From positions 147,702 through 211,701 of the forward strand of contig NZ_JARKMR010000005.1 in assembly GCF_029350975.1 (NCBI RefSeq): DNA of 64,000 bases. The letters are read 5' to 3'. This document shows positions 1 through 9,121 of this stretch, piece after piece. The translations under genes and the position numbers were made by a program. Within the stretch, counting starts at the first letter, position 1, and every line of letters begins with the position of its first letter. Origin of the DNA: Maribacter zhoushanensis (lineage in GTDB: Bacteria > Bacteroidota > Bacteroidia > Flavobacteriales > Flavobacteriaceae). The notes below the pieces were generated by a model. That model was given only the letters and a program-made list of their open reading frames with translations, was not told the DNA's origin and made no database searches.

Positions 1-936
1 CAGATTCACTTTTTCCATAATAGTATCGCACTCATCTATACAAGCGGTACAGTTAACACATTCTAGTTGCGTTCCATTTCTAATATCTATTCCTGTAGGG
101 CAAACATTTACACATTGGTTGCAATCAATACAATCACCATTGCCTAGAGCTTCACGGTCTTCATTCTTACGCCATTTTTTTCTGCCATTTTCAGCTTCGC
201 CACGTTCATAATCGTACGCAACTACAATAGATTTATTATCAAGAAGCACCCCTTGCATACGACCGTAAGGGCATGCAATGATACAAACCTGCTCTCTAAA
301 CCAGGCAAAAACAAAATAGAAAACACCGGTAAAAATCAATAAGGATACCATGGTGCTTACGTGCTGGGCAGGACCATCTGTGATGTATTGAATTAAACGG
401 TCGCTACCAATAAGATAGGCAAGAAAGACATTGGCAATAATGAATGAAATGATAAAAAAGATAAACCATTTCAAGACACGTTTTCTAATTTTTTCAGCAT
501 TCCATTCTTGTCTATCTAGTTTTATTTGGGCACCTCGGTCTCCGTCGATCCAGTATTCTATTCTACGGAAAACCATTTCCATGAAAATAGTCTGCGGACA
601 CATCCATCCGCAGAAAATACGTCCAAAGGCAACTGTAAACAGTGCTATAAAAATTACCCCGATAATCATTGAGATTACAAAGAGGTGAAAATCTTGAGGA
701 TAAAATGGAAAACCAAAAATGTTAAAGCGTCTTTCCAGTACATTGAACATTAAGAACTGGTTGCCATTTATTTTTATAAAAGGAGATGCAATCAAGAAAA
801 TAAGCAGAACATAACTTACATACTTACGGTACTCATAAAGCTTACCACTTGGTTTTTTTGGAAATACCCAAGCACGTTTACCATCTTCCTTAATGGTACC
901 TATGGAATCTCTAAAATTATCTTGATCTTGTGACAT
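1..936 (-). CDS. ccoG: Cytochrome c oxidase accessory protein CcoG (partial, C-terminus cut by window edge)
   Basis: Membrane iron-sulfur protein used in assembly of cbb3 oxidase, with a role in copper reduction. The 312 visible residues start at an ATG (936) and run off the left edge. Several membrane segments lie in the first 230 residues, including the FGRIFCGWMCPQ loop with two cysteines and the CIIACPYGRMQG segment. They are followed by two ferredoxin-like cysteine clusters (CIDCNQCVNVCP and CVNCTACIDEC). It lies 47 nt downstream of ccoP and is probably the last visible gene of the ccoSNOQP operon. The missing part should be the C-terminal immunoglobulin-like domain (family knowledge). 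Confidence 0.95.
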   Translation of the reverse strand, partial: MSQDQDNFRDSIGTIKEDGKRAWVFPKKPSGKLYEYRKYVSYVLLIFLIASPFIKINGNQFLMFNVLERRFNIFGFPFYPQDFHLFVISMIIGVIFIALFTVAFGRIFCGWMCPQTIFMEMVFRRIEYWIDGDRGAQIKLDRQEWNAEKIRKRVLKWFIFFIISFIIANVFLAYLIGSDRLIQYITDGPAQHVSTMVSLLIFTGVFYFVFAWFREQVCIIACPYGRMQGVLLDNKSIVVAYDYERGEAENGRKKWRKNEDREALGNGDCIDCNQCVNVCPTGIDIRNGTQLECVNCTACIDECDTIMEKVNL

Positions 937-983
937 TATTTCTCTCTTTATAGGCTAAGAGAGGTTTTACCCTCTCACTATAC

Positions 984-1940
984 TCAGTTCATGGTGACCG
1001 CAGCAGAATCTATAACTACCTCAGTAGCTTCTGCCTCAGCGGGAGCTTCTTGCTCTGGAGCATTTGGATCTACCCAAACATCACCTTCGGGCGCCTTAGG
1101 GTTAGCAGGTGTGGTACCTTGAAAACTTAAAACGTAACTAGCTACCTGAGCAATTTCTGCAGGTTTTAAGTTCTGTTTCCAAGCGATCATACCCTTACCG
1201 TCACGACCACCTTCAGAAATGGTATGGAAAACGTTTTTAATACCACCACCAAGAATCCAGTTTTGATCTGTTAGGTTTGGTCCAATACCACCGCCACCAT
1301 CTGCCATATGGCAAGCAACACAGTTACTTTCAAAAATGCCTTTACCGGCACTAATATCAGATGCATCGGTTAATAATTCTACCGTATTGGCATCAACAAG
1401 ACCTTTGGCTGTCTTTTTATATGCTTCAATTTCTAATTGTGCTGCAGCAACTTCTTGTTCGTATTCCAGTTTTTGATTGTAATCATTAAAGACATGAAAA
1501 CGAAGTAGGTAAACTACTCCAAATACAATAGAAGCATAAAATAGATACACCCACCAAGGTGGTAAGTTGTTGTCCAACTCGCGAATACCGTCATAGTTAT
1601 GGTCAAGAATAATTTCACCTTCAGACTCTATAGGTTTACTGCCCAACATTTTGTTGTACATGTTTTTTCCCCATGTCCATTCCCATTTTTCTTCTTTGGC
1701 TTCTAAATAGCGCAGTCTTGCTTCTTCATCTAGCGTATTGTATAAAACATTCTCAATAGCTTGAACTATAAAGGCTATTGCTATTAAAAGCAATAAAATA
1801 AGAGCCATAAAGCCAAACATCATTGTAGGGTAAGCTAGAAAAGCTGGTTTATCACCACTATCAATGTAAACTTCCATAAGTACTACGACCAGGAAAAAGG
1901 CCACTGTTATTCTTAACCACCAGGCTGTATTGTTTTTCAT
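984..1940 (-). CDS. ccoP: Cytochrome c oxidase cbb3-type subunit III CcoP, mono-haem form
   Basis: Haem c subunit that passes electrons to the CcoNO core in the cytoplasmic membrane. The 318 residues hold two N-terminal membrane helices (about 10-25 and 40-62), the CcoP signature DHNYDGIRELDNNLPPWW (113-130) leading into a third helix, a coiled region (155-180), and a cytochrome c domain with C207-V-A-C210-H211 and a likely axial Met251. Only one CXXCH is present, whereas the classical proteobacterial CcoP has two. The C-terminus is rich in Ala, Pro and Glu. The start overlaps the end of ccoQ by 4 nt, so translation is probably coupled. Confidence 0.95.
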   Translation of the reverse strand: MKNNTAWWLRITVAFFLVVVLMEVYIDSGDKPAFLAYPTMMFGFMALILLLLIAIAFIVQAIENVLYNTLDEEARLRYLEAKEEKWEWTWGKNMYNKMLGSKPIESEGEIILDHNYDGIRELDNNLPPWWVYLFYASIVFGVVYLLRFHVFNDYNQKLEYEQEVAAAQLEIEAYKKTAKGLVDANTVELLTDASDISAGKGIFESNCVACHMADGGGGIGPNLTDQNWILGGGIKNVFHTISEGGRDGKGMIAWKQNLKPAEIAQVASYVLSFQGTTPANPKAPEGDVWVDPNAPEQEAPAEAEATEVVIDSAAVTMN

Positions 1941-2128
1941 AATTGGTTGTTTTGTTGGTTATCTTCTTCTAAAGGCAATTCGCTAACTTCTTTAATGTAT
2001 GATTTTGATGCTGTAATAACCCACCAGAATAATAGGGTGAAAAACACAAAGAAGATTAGTAATGATATCATAGGGTAGGTTGCTACCCCATCTATAGTTT
2101 CCATGTAACCTTTTACAAATTTGAACAT
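1937..2128 (-). CDS. ccoQ: CcoQ-like small subunit of cbb3 oxidase
   Basis: A 63-residue protein with one membrane helix (about residues 20-40) followed by an acidic, Gln/Asn-rich tail. Position (between ccoNO and ccoP), size and single helix match CcoQ, which stabilises the cbb3 complex. Sequence similarity to proteobacterial CcoQ is weak, so the name rests mainly on context. Its stop overlaps the ccoP start and it begins 11 nt after the ccoNO stop. Confidence 0.8.
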   Translation of the reverse strand: MFKFVKGYMETIDGVATYPMISLLIFFVFFTLLFWWVITASKSYIKEVSELPLEEDNQQNNQL

Positions 2129-2139
2129 GATTTTTTGTT

Positions 2140-4338
2140 TTAGTTATCAGATAATAATTCACCAGTTTCCTTGATCTTAATATCGGTACCCAAACGTTGT
2201 AGGTATGCAATTAAGGATACAATTTCACGGTCTCTCATTTCTATGAATTCCTCTCCGTTTTCAGCAGCATACTTTTTGTCTGCCTCATAAGATTTTGCAA
2301 AATCCGGATCACTATATAAGTTTTTCTCAATTTTTTCTGCCTGAGCATCCATCAATTCGTACGCATTTGCAATTTCTTCTTCAGAATAAGGAACACCTAA
2401 AGTCACCATTGCTTCCATTTTCGTTTGAATATTACTTCTGTCATGTTCATCTCTAACAAGCCAAGCATAGGCAGGCATTATGGAACCAGATGAGGTACTT
2501 TGAGGGTCGTACATATGGTTCAAGTGCCAGTTGTCTGAGTATTTACCACCGACTCTTAATAAATCTGGACCGGTACGTTTACTACCCCAAAGGAATGGGT
2601 GATCGTATACGAATTCACCAGCCTTGGCATATTCGCCATAACGTTCTACTTCACTTCTAAACGGACGAACCATTTGTGAGTGACAGCTAACACAACCTTC
2701 ACGAATGTATAAGTCACGACCCTCTAGTTCTAAAGGTGTATATGGTTTTACACTTGTAATGGTGGGTATATTTGATTTTACCAAAATGGTAGGTACAATT
2801 TGTATAAGACCACCGATCAAAATAGCTACAGTTGCTAAAATGGTTAATTGAATAGGCTTACGCTCTAACCAAGTATGAAAAGTTTCACCCGCAGTTCTTC
2901 GTTTAGAAACTGTTGTAAGTGCTGCTGCTTCTGCCAATTCATCTTCTATTACGCTACCAGATTTAATAGTGCGTACAACGTTGTAGATCATAACACATGC
3001 ACCAACAATATAAAGGCTACCACCAATGGCACGCATCCAATACATAGGCATAATTTCGTGTACAGTTTCTAAGAAATTACCGTAAACTAAAGTACCATCT
3101 GGGTTAAAGTCTTTCCACATTAAGGCCTGGGTAAACCCTGCAACGTACATTGGTAGGGTATACAGTATAATACCTAGTGTACCAATCCAGAAGTGGAAAT
3201 TAGCCAATCCAATAGAGAATAATTTATTTTTCGTCATTTTAGGTACCAACCAATAAATCATACCAAAGGTCAAGAATCCGTTCCACGCTAAGGCACCTAC
3301 GTGTACGTGAGCAATAATCCAATCACTAAAGTGGGCAATTGCGTTTACGTTTTTAAGTGAAAGCATTGGACCTTCAAAAGTTGCCATACCATAACCGGTA
3401 ATTGCAACTACCATAAATTTTAAAACTGGATCTGTACGAACCTTATCCCAGGCACCACGAAGTGTTAGAAGTCCGTTGATCATACCACCCCAAGATGGAG
3501 CCAACAACATAATTGAAAAGGCTACCCCTAAATTTTGTGCCCAATCTGGTAAAGCAGAATATAATAAGTGGTGTGGACCCGCCCAGATATATATAAAAAT
3601 CAATGACCAAAAGTGAACTATAGATAATCTATAGGAGTATACAGGTCTATTTGCGGCTTTAGGTACAAAATAGTACATAAGACCTAAGAAAGGTGTAGTC
3701 AAGAAAAATGCAACCGCATTATGACCGTACCACCATTGTACTAATGCATCTTGTACACCAGCATATACAGAGTAACTTTTTAATGCACTAACAGGTAATT
3801 CTAAATTGTTGAAAATATGCAGTACCGCTACAGTTACAAAAGTTGCCAGATAAAACCAGATAGCCACATAAAGGTGACGCTGTCTTCTTTTTATCATGGT
3901 ACCAATTAGGTTAACACCGAAGGCAACCCAAATTACGGCAATAGCAATATCAATAGGCCATTCAAGTTCGGCATATTCTTTAGAACTAGTATACCCTAGA
4001 GGTAGCGTAATGGCAGCAGAAACAATAATGGCTTGCCAGCCCCAAAAATTAAGTTTACTAAGAAAATCGCTGAACATACGCGCCTTTAGCAAACGTTGGG
4101 TGGAGTAGTAGACTCCTGCAAAAATTGCATTACCTACAAATGCAAAAATTACTGCATTGGTATGTAATGGACGTAAACGACCAAAACTTAACCACGATAT
4201 ACCATCGGTTACATTGGGGAAAATGAACATAAAGGCTAACAATAAGCCTACAGACATACCCACAATACCCCAAAACATAGTGGCATAAAGGAAATTTTTC
4301 ACGATTTTGTTATCGTAATAAAACTGCTGTACTTCCAT
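2140..4338 (-). CDS. ccoNO: Fused cbb3 cytochrome c oxidase subunits I and II (CcoN-CcoO)
   Basis: Catalytic core of the high-affinity terminal oxidase, reducing O2 to water and pumping protons. Residues 1-455 are CcoN: about twelve helices with candidate haem/CuB histidines H59 (RPLHTNAV), H206 (WYGHNAV), H256/H257 (AGPHHLLY) and H344/H346 (IAHVHVGALAWNG). A linker with an extra helix (495-520) joins the CcoO part, which carries one haem c site C549-V-S-C552-H553 in REGCVSCHSQMVRPF. The 732-residue length fits the fusion known in Bacteroidetes; the frame is open throughout, so this is not an assembly artefact. It sits 2 nt after ccoS. Confidence 0.97.
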   Translation of the reverse strand: MEVQQFYYDNKIVKNFLYATMFWGIVGMSVGLLLAFMFIFPNVTDGISWLSFGRLRPLHTNAVIFAFVGNAIFAGVYYSTQRLLKARMFSDFLSKLNFWGWQAIIVSAAITLPLGYTSSKEYAELEWPIDIAIAVIWVAFGVNLIGTMIKRRQRHLYVAIWFYLATFVTVAVLHIFNNLELPVSALKSYSVYAGVQDALVQWWYGHNAVAFFLTTPFLGLMYYFVPKAANRPVYSYRLSIVHFWSLIFIYIWAGPHHLLYSALPDWAQNLGVAFSIMLLAPSWGGMINGLLTLRGAWDKVRTDPVLKFMVVAITGYGMATFEGPMLSLKNVNAIAHFSDWIIAHVHVGALAWNGFLTFGMIYWLVPKMTKNKLFSIGLANFHFWIGTLGIILYTLPMYVAGFTQALMWKDFNPDGTLVYGNFLETVHEIMPMYWMRAIGGSLYIVGACVMIYNVVRTIKSGSVIEDELAEAAALTTVSKRRTAGETFHTWLERKPIQLTILATVAILIGGLIQIVPTILVKSNIPTITSVKPYTPLELEGRDLYIREGCVSCHSQMVRPFRSEVERYGEYAKAGEFVYDHPFLWGSKRTGPDLLRVGGKYSDNWHLNHMYDPQSTSSGSIMPAYAWLVRDEHDRSNIQTKMEAMVTLGVPYSEEEIANAYELMDAQAEKIEKNLYSDPDFAKSYEADKKYAAENGEEFIEMRDREIVSLIAYLQRLGTDIKIKETGELLSDN

Positions 4339-4340
4339 AA

Positions 4341-4550
4341 TTATACTTGTTTATTTAGTTGGATTTTCTCTTGTTTAAAATCTTTAGTTTTGGTCTCTTT
4401 TGGTTTGACCAGTTCATCTTCAAAAAGCATACGTACAGATGGGGTGTAAGCATCATCGTATTGTCCTTGCTTGACCGATACGATAAAAGCGACAAAAAAG
4501 ATAATTGCCACAACTAGACTAATTGCTAGTAAAACATAAATTACACTCAT
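4341..4550 (-). CDS. ccoS: cbb3 oxidase maturation protein CcoS
   Basis: Small membrane protein needed for cofactor insertion into cbb3 oxidase. One helix (residues 3-25) is followed by the family-typical VKQGQYDDAYTPSVRMLFEDEL segment, where residues cluster around the DD motif. The start is placed at the ATG giving MSVIYVLLAIS, preceded by an AGGTAGGT ribosome-binding-like sequence; an upstream in-frame Met would add 13 residues unlike the family. It is the first gene of the ccoS-NO-Q-P-G unit. The 286 bp upstream, up to ccoI, hold a palindromic candidate Fnr site and no gene. Confidence 0.92.
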   Translation of the reverse strand: MSVIYVLLAISLVVAIIFFVAFIVSVKQGQYDDAYTPSVRMLFEDELVKPKETKTKDFKQEKIQLNKQV

Positions 4551-4599
4551 ACCTACCTGAATTATTCCGTAAAAGTAAGAGTGAAGCAAACCTTAGAAA

Positions 4600-4613
4600 A
4601 TGACAATTGTCAT
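4600..4613. promoter_or_regulatory. Candidate Crp/Fnr-type operator upstream of ccoS
   Basis: A perfect 14-bp palindrome, ATGACAATTGTCAT, lies 50 bp upstream of the ccoS start. A near-copy (TGATAATTGTCA) occurs in the ccoI-fnr intergenic region. Control of cbb3 operons by Fnr-like proteins is well known; the assignment of this site to the neighbouring regulator is inference. The rest of 4551-4836 shows no other clear structure. Confidence 0.55.
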
Positions 4614-4836
4614 ACTTTAAAAATTTTCTTTAAATATTTAAAATGACTGATAAGTTTGGTGCTGTTTTGTAGTTATTAAGTAGCGGAAAATCAACAAATA
4701 AAATTAATTTGTAAATGGCGTGTTTCTGTGGATTAAATTATTTTAATACGGCTACAGAAAGAAAAAATGAATACTAGATTTACCATCTTAAATTACTAAG
4801 ATTGGTGTAAAATGAATTTTGATAATAATTCTTTGC

Positions 4837-7233
4837 TTATGGAAGTTTTCTGCCAATGAGGTTGGTCATAACCGTAGTAAAAATAACAATGCTAATAGAA
4901 CTTAAAGGCATAAGAATTGCCGCTATTACGGGTTCTAATTGACCTGTTATGGCAAAATATAGACCCACGCAATTGTAGAGTAATGACAATATAAAACTCA
5001 TTTTAATAATTCGCATTGCTTTTTTAGACGCCAGTATATAAGAGTATAGCTGTTGAAATTTTGTAGCATCTAAGATAGCGTCGCAGGCAGGGGAGAAGAC
5101 ATTGATGTTTTCAGAAATGGCAATGCCTACGTTACTTTGCGCAAGCGCCCCTGCATCATTTAATCCGTCACCCACCATTAAAACTTTTTTGCCTTGGTCT
5201 TGTAAAGATTTTATGAACTCTAGTTTTGTTTCTGGTTTTTGGTTAAAGTACAACGGAGTCAATTTTGGCAACAGCGCTTCTAGTCGTTCTTTTTCGCCTT
5301 CATTATCACCAGATAGTATTGCCAGGTTTAAAGTTGCAGACATGTTTTTAAATACAGATGAAACTCCATCACGATATTGATTTTGAAAAACATACCGTCC
5401 TTTATAAGCGTCGTTAGAGCTGATGTAAATAGAAGTATCCAATAGATTTTCTGAGTTGCCCTTACCTACAAAATTGGCAGAGCCGATCTTCATGTTTATA
5501 TCATCTTTTGAGCTTTCAAGCCCTTTGCCAACATGTTCTTCATACTCATCTAAGGTGATGATATTCTGCTCTTTAAGTAGATCATATAAAGATCTGCTTA
5601 AAGGGTGGTTAGAAGCTCTTATGGTGTTCTTTAAAATAGATTCTTCTTCTGGGGATAATGGCATACCTTCATAATGAGCCGTACTTTTTTGAGAAGTGGT
5701 AATTGTTCCGGTTTTATCAAATATGGCGGTATCTATTTTTGCCAAACGTTCAATAGTTTGGGTGTCTTTGATATAGAATTTCTTTTTACCGAAAATACGC
5801 AGCATATTGCCTAACGTAAACGGTGATGCCAGCGCTATGGCACACGGGCAAGCAATAATCAATACTGCAGTAAAAACGTTCATGACTTTAGACGGGTCAT
5901 AGTATAGCCAAAAAGCAGTGGCAATAAATGCAATAGAAAGTACGGCAATGGTAAAACGTTTACCAATACTATCGGTAAGGTTTTGAAAAGCGGTTACTTT
6001 ATCCGTTTTAAAAACAGCATTTCCCCATAACTGTGTCAAGTAACTTTGTGATACGGATTTTAAGGCAATCATTTCAATAACACCGTTCAGCTGCTTTCCG
6101 CCGGCAAATACTTGTTCTCCAATTTCTTTGGCCACAGGTTCAGATTCCCCTGAAACAAAGCTATAATCTATTTGTGCATTACCGTATACCAAAGTACCGT
6201 CAACAGGAATCATCTCTTCGTTTCTGATCAAAATTCTATCGCCCTTTTCAATTTCTTGAACAGGTACCGTTTCTTCTTTACCTTTTAAATTTAATCTGGT
6301 AATAGCAATAGGAAAATACGATTTGTAATCGCGCTCAAATGATAAAAAGCTATAAGTTCTTTGTTGAAAGAACTTGCCTAGTAATAGAAAGAATACGAGT
6401 CCGGTGAGGGAATCAAAAAATCCACTGTCCAGGTTAAAAGCAATATCATATGTACTTCTTAGAAATAATACTAAAATACCCAGTGCAATGGGCACATCAA
6501 TATTTAAAAGCTTTGCTCGTAACCCTTTGTATGCAGACACAAAATAATCCCACCCGGCATAGAACACAACGGGTAATGAAAAGATGAACATCATCCACCT
6601 AAATAAGTCTTGATATTTATTCAACCAATACTCACCACCAGAAGCGGCACTAGTTCCTAAGTCAAAATAATCAGGAAAAGATAGAAACATGACATTACCA
6701 AAGGCAAAGCCTGCAACTCCAAGTTTATATATTAAGCTTCTATCAGATACCTTCTTTTTACCTTCAAAATCTTCTAGTGAGATATAAGGTTCATATCCAA
6801 TTTTTGCCAATAGCAATACCAGGCTCTTTAAGCTGAAATCTTCATTTTTGTAAGTTACCCTAATCGTTTTCTTAGGGAAATCTACCTGAGAGTTTGTTAT
6901 GTGCTTATTCAGTTTATTCAGGTTCTCTAAAATCCAAATACATGAACTGCAGTGAATGGTTGGTATATAGAGGTTGATGATTTGAATGTTACCATCATTA
7001 AACTCTGTCAGTTTCGCTATAATTTCTTCATTATCTAGAAAATCATATTTTCCTTCAATAGCATTAGGTGTAGAGCCTGCGGCTTCCTGTAGTTCATAAT
7101 AATGAGCTAGATCGTTTGTAGAGAATATTTCATAGACGGTTTTACAACCGGTACAACAAAATGATTTTTCGTCAAATGTTATATGTTGTCTATCACAAGG
7201 ATCACCGCAATGAAAACATGTATCTGCTTGCAT
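4837..7233 (-). CDS. ccoI: Copper-translocating P-type ATPase CcoI/FixI
   Basis: P1B-type ATPase that moves copper for assembly of the cbb3 oxidase. The 798 residues begin with a cysteine-rich metal-binding region (C6, C9, C13, C26, C27, C30) and a heavy-metal domain with HCSSC (C95, C98). These are followed by eight helices, the transmembrane ion site CPC (about residue 463), the phosphorylation motif DKTGTIT (about 505) and the hinge GDGLNDAG (about 685). The length and N-terminal zinc-ribbon-like segment match the CcoI/FixI branch rather than CopA. It is transcribed towards ccoS with a 286-bp gap containing a regulatory palindrome, and divergently from the Crp/Fnr gene. Confidence 0.95.
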   Translation of the reverse strand: MQADTCFHCGDPCDRQHITFDEKSFCCTGCKTVYEIFSTNDLAHYYELQEAAGSTPNAIEGKYDFLDNEEIIAKLTEFNDGNIQIINLYIPTIHCSSCIWILENLNKLNKHITNSQVDFPKKTIRVTYKNEDFSLKSLVLLLAKIGYEPYISLEDFEGKKKVSDRSLIYKLGVAGFAFGNVMFLSFPDYFDLGTSAASGGEYWLNKYQDLFRWMMFIFSLPVVFYAGWDYFVSAYKGLRAKLLNIDVPIALGILVLFLRSTYDIAFNLDSGFFDSLTGLVFFLLLGKFFQQRTYSFLSFERDYKSYFPIAITRLNLKGKEETVPVQEIEKGDRILIRNEEMIPVDGTLVYGNAQIDYSFVSGESEPVAKEIGEQVFAGGKQLNGVIEMIALKSVSQSYLTQLWGNAVFKTDKVTAFQNLTDSIGKRFTIAVLSIAFIATAFWLYYDPSKVMNVFTAVLIIACPCAIALASPFTLGNMLRIFGKKKFYIKDTQTIERLAKIDTAIFDKTGTITTSQKSTAHYEGMPLSPEEESILKNTIRASNHPLSRSLYDLLKEQNIITLDEYEEHVGKGLESSKDDINMKIGSANFVGKGNSENLLDTSIYISSNDAYKGRYVFQNQYRDGVSSVFKNMSATLNLAILSGDNEGEKERLEALLPKLTPLYFNQKPETKLEFIKSLQDQGKKVLMVGDGLNDAGALAQSNVGIAISENINVFSPACDAILDATKFQQLYSYILASKKAMRIIKMSFILSLLYNCVGLYFAITGQLEPVIAAILMPLSSISIVIFTTVMTNLIGRKLP

Positions 7234-7286
7234 AATTATTAACTAATATATTGCAAAGGTGAAAATGAAACACTTTTTAAAACATG

Positions 7287-7310
7287 ATAATTGTCACTTA
7301 TTACAATTAT
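7287..7310. promoter_or_regulatory. Candidate Crp/Fnr-type operator between ccoI and fnr
   Basis: Inverted repeat ATAATTGT-N8-ACAATTAT with perfect 8-bp arms, readable as the Fnr-like dyad TTGTCA-N4-type (TTGTCACTTATTACAA). It also contains TGATAATTGTCA, which differs by one base from the palindrome upstream of ccoS. It is centred about 52 bp before the regulator start and 66 bp before the ccoI start, and could serve both divergent genes. Function is inferred from position. Confidence 0.6.
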
Positions 7311-7319
7311 GGGCTTATG

Positions 7320-7327
7320 TAATTTTG
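7320..7327 (+). promoter_or_regulatory. Candidate -7 element (TAnnTTTG) for the Crp/Fnr gene
   Basis: TAATTTTG matches the Bacteroidetes -7 consensus TAnnTTTG and lies 22 bp before the ATG. The inverted repeat at 7287-7310 falls where the -33 element should be, so the regulator could repress or activate its own promoter. Confidence 0.5.
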
Positions 7328-7349
7328 CACCATATTTAAAAATGTAACC

Positions 7350-8039
7350 ATGGAAAATAGATGTGAAAATTGTATCATAAGACAGTTTAATTCTCTCCGT
7401 GCGTTAAACAAGGACGAATTAAAAAAAGTATCTGACTCTAAGATATCTAAGAAGATTAAAAAGGGAGAACCTTTATTTATAGAAGGGCAGAAGTTAGATG
7501 GCGTATTTTGTGTTAGAGATGGTGTTTCTAAGTTGTCTAAATTAAGCAGTAATGGTAAAGAGCAAATTGTAAAGCTTACCAATAGAGGAGAAATAATGGG
7601 GCAACGATCGGTAATTGCCGAGGATTTTACCAATTTAAGTGCTACCGCCATTAATGATATGGAGGTTTGTTTTATACCAAAAGAAGTTATTTCAAACACG
7701 CTGAATACCAATCCTAATTTTTCTTTAGAAGTGTTACGGCACCTGGCCCATGATTTAAAAGAGGCAGATGATGTTATCGTTAATATGTCTCAGAAAACGG
7801 TAAGACAGCGCTTGGCAGAGGCCTTTATCTATTTAAAGAAGAACTACGGAGAAGATGATAACGGTTTTTTGTCCTTAACCCTAAGTAGAGACGATTATGC
7901 AAATATAGTAGGTGCTGCTACGGAGTCTTTAATTCGTATGATTTCAGATTTTAAGAAAAAAGGATATATAAAAACAGAAGGTAAAAAGATAGGAGTTTTA
8001 GAAGAGGATACCTTACAAGAACTTGCCGATGGTTTTTAA
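7350..8039 (+). CDS. Crp/Fnr family transcriptional regulator, Fnr-like
   Basis: 229-residue regulator: cyclic-nucleotide-binding-fold sensor (about 20-135), dimer helix, and a C-terminal winged helix-turn-helix (about 160-220, SRDDYANIVGAATESLIRM). Four cysteines, C5 and C8 (CENC) plus C54 and C107, could bind an iron-sulfur cluster, but their spacing differs from E. coli Fnr (C20, C23, C29, C122). Position next to the cbb3 genes supports an oxygen or redox response (inference). It is divergent from ccoI and is followed by a hairpin terminator. Confidence 0.9.
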   Translation: MENRCENCIIRQFNSLRALNKDELKKVSDSKISKKIKKGEPLFIEGQKLDGVFCVRDGVSKLSKLSSNGKEQIVKLTNRGEIMGQRSVIAEDFTNLSATAINDMEVCFIPKEVISNTLNTNPNFSLEVLRHLAHDLKEADDVIVNMSQKTVRQRLAEAFIYLKKNYGEDDNGFLSLTLSRDDYANIVGAATESLIRMISDFKKKGYIKTEGKKIGVLEEDTLQELADGF

Positions 8040-8064
8040 ATAATTATCGAAGTTGATAAATGTC

Positions 8065-8096
8065 ATAGTTTCAATTCATTGGTGAAACTATTTTTA
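8065..8096 (+). terminator. Intrinsic terminator of the Crp/Fnr gene
   Basis: Perfect 9-bp stem ATAGTTTCA / TGAAACTAT with a 9-nt loop, followed by five T residues, 26 bp after the stop. The stem is AT-rich and therefore weak. Confidence 0.6.
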
Positions 8097-8119
8097 TCAT
8101 CAAATGATGAGCCTCATTT

Positions 8120-8992
8120 ATGAAAAAAATTTTAATACCAACCGATTTCTCGTTAGCAGCATGGAACGCCACAACGTACGCCCTGCAATTGTTTGCAGAA
8201 ACTGAATGCGTATTTTACTTCTTAAATGCCTATACGCCAGAGATGCACAGTAATCGCTTAATGGCGGGTAGGGCTTCAGATACGACAAAAGGATGTTCCG
8301 CTCAATCTGCTTCAGAAAAAGGATTACGAAAAACGATACATCGTATTAAAAAGGAATACAGAAATCCGCTACATAAGTATAGTTCTATTTCTACATTTTC
8401 AATGTTGGTAGATGAAGTAGAAGAAGTAGTCAAAGAAAATGATATAGATTTTATAATGATGAGTGCTAGCGGTGGTGCTGATGACGAATCTATATTCTTG
8501 GGAAGAAATACGGTAAAAATTTTGAATCATGCGTACCAATGTCCCGTAATGGTGATTCCGCCAAGGGTCCATTTTGAAAGTCTACAATCCATTTCAGTCA
8601 TATCAGAATTCAATCATTTACTTAAAGGTGATGAATTGAATCCTGTGGTAGAATTGGCGCGGTATTTTAATAGCACTGTACAAATTGCAAGCATGCAAAA
8701 TACAACTGCTCAAGTAACAGAATTACAGCAGTTGAATCATGAGACTTTTACTAAAAAGTTAGAAGGTATTTATCATAATTTCTACAAATTAGATGCCGAA
8801 AGTTCCTTAACGACTACTTTAAAAAACTATGTGGATCAGACTAATTGCCAATTACTTGTTATGTCTAATGATGTCAATGGGTATTTAAGAAATTTATGCC
8901 ATGATTATATCGTTGGCAGATCTACATTTTGCTGTCATGTACCTTTATTGGCATTGTCACTTGTTGAGCATAATATCAGTATAAGCCGTTAA
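8120..8992 (+). CDS. Universal stress protein (tandem UspA domains)
   Basis: 290-residue cytoplasmic protein beginning MKKILIPTDFSLAAWNA, the usual first strand and helix of a UspA domain. The first domain runs to about residue 150, ending in the G-x9-x-type nucleotide loop region GRNTVKILNHAYQCPVMVIP. A second, more diverged domain fills 155-290 and ends with IVGRSTFCCHVPLLAL. Tandem Usp proteins near respiratory or Fnr genes are common in flavobacteria, suggesting a role in low-oxygen or starvation stress (inference). Confidence 0.85.
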   Translation: MKKILIPTDFSLAAWNATTYALQLFAETECVFYFLNAYTPEMHSNRLMAGRASDTTKGCSAQSASEKGLRKTIHRIKKEYRNPLHKYSSISTFSMLVDEVEEVVKENDIDFIMMSASGGADDESIFLGRNTVKILNHAYQCPVMVIPPRVHFESLQSISVISEFNHLLKGDELNPVVELARYFNSTVQIASMQNTTAQVTELQQLNHETFTKKLEGIYHNFYKLDAESSLTTTLKNYVDQTNCQLLVMSNDVNGYLRNLCHDYIVGRSTFCCHVPLLALSLVEHNISISR

Positions 8993-9121
8993 TATCTTTT
9001 TCGTTAGGGTTGTTTTAACGCATATATCACAAAATATTTAATATTACTTTGGGCTTAGGGTAATGCTATCTATTAATTCTAAATATCTTTAACATCAGAT
9101 AAACTATAATCAATAGAAAAG

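Noticed and set aside
4341..4589. Longer CcoS start at 4589
   Set aside because: The added 13 residues do not resemble CcoS and would run into the promoter palindrome region; the inner ATG has a ribosome-binding-like sequence.
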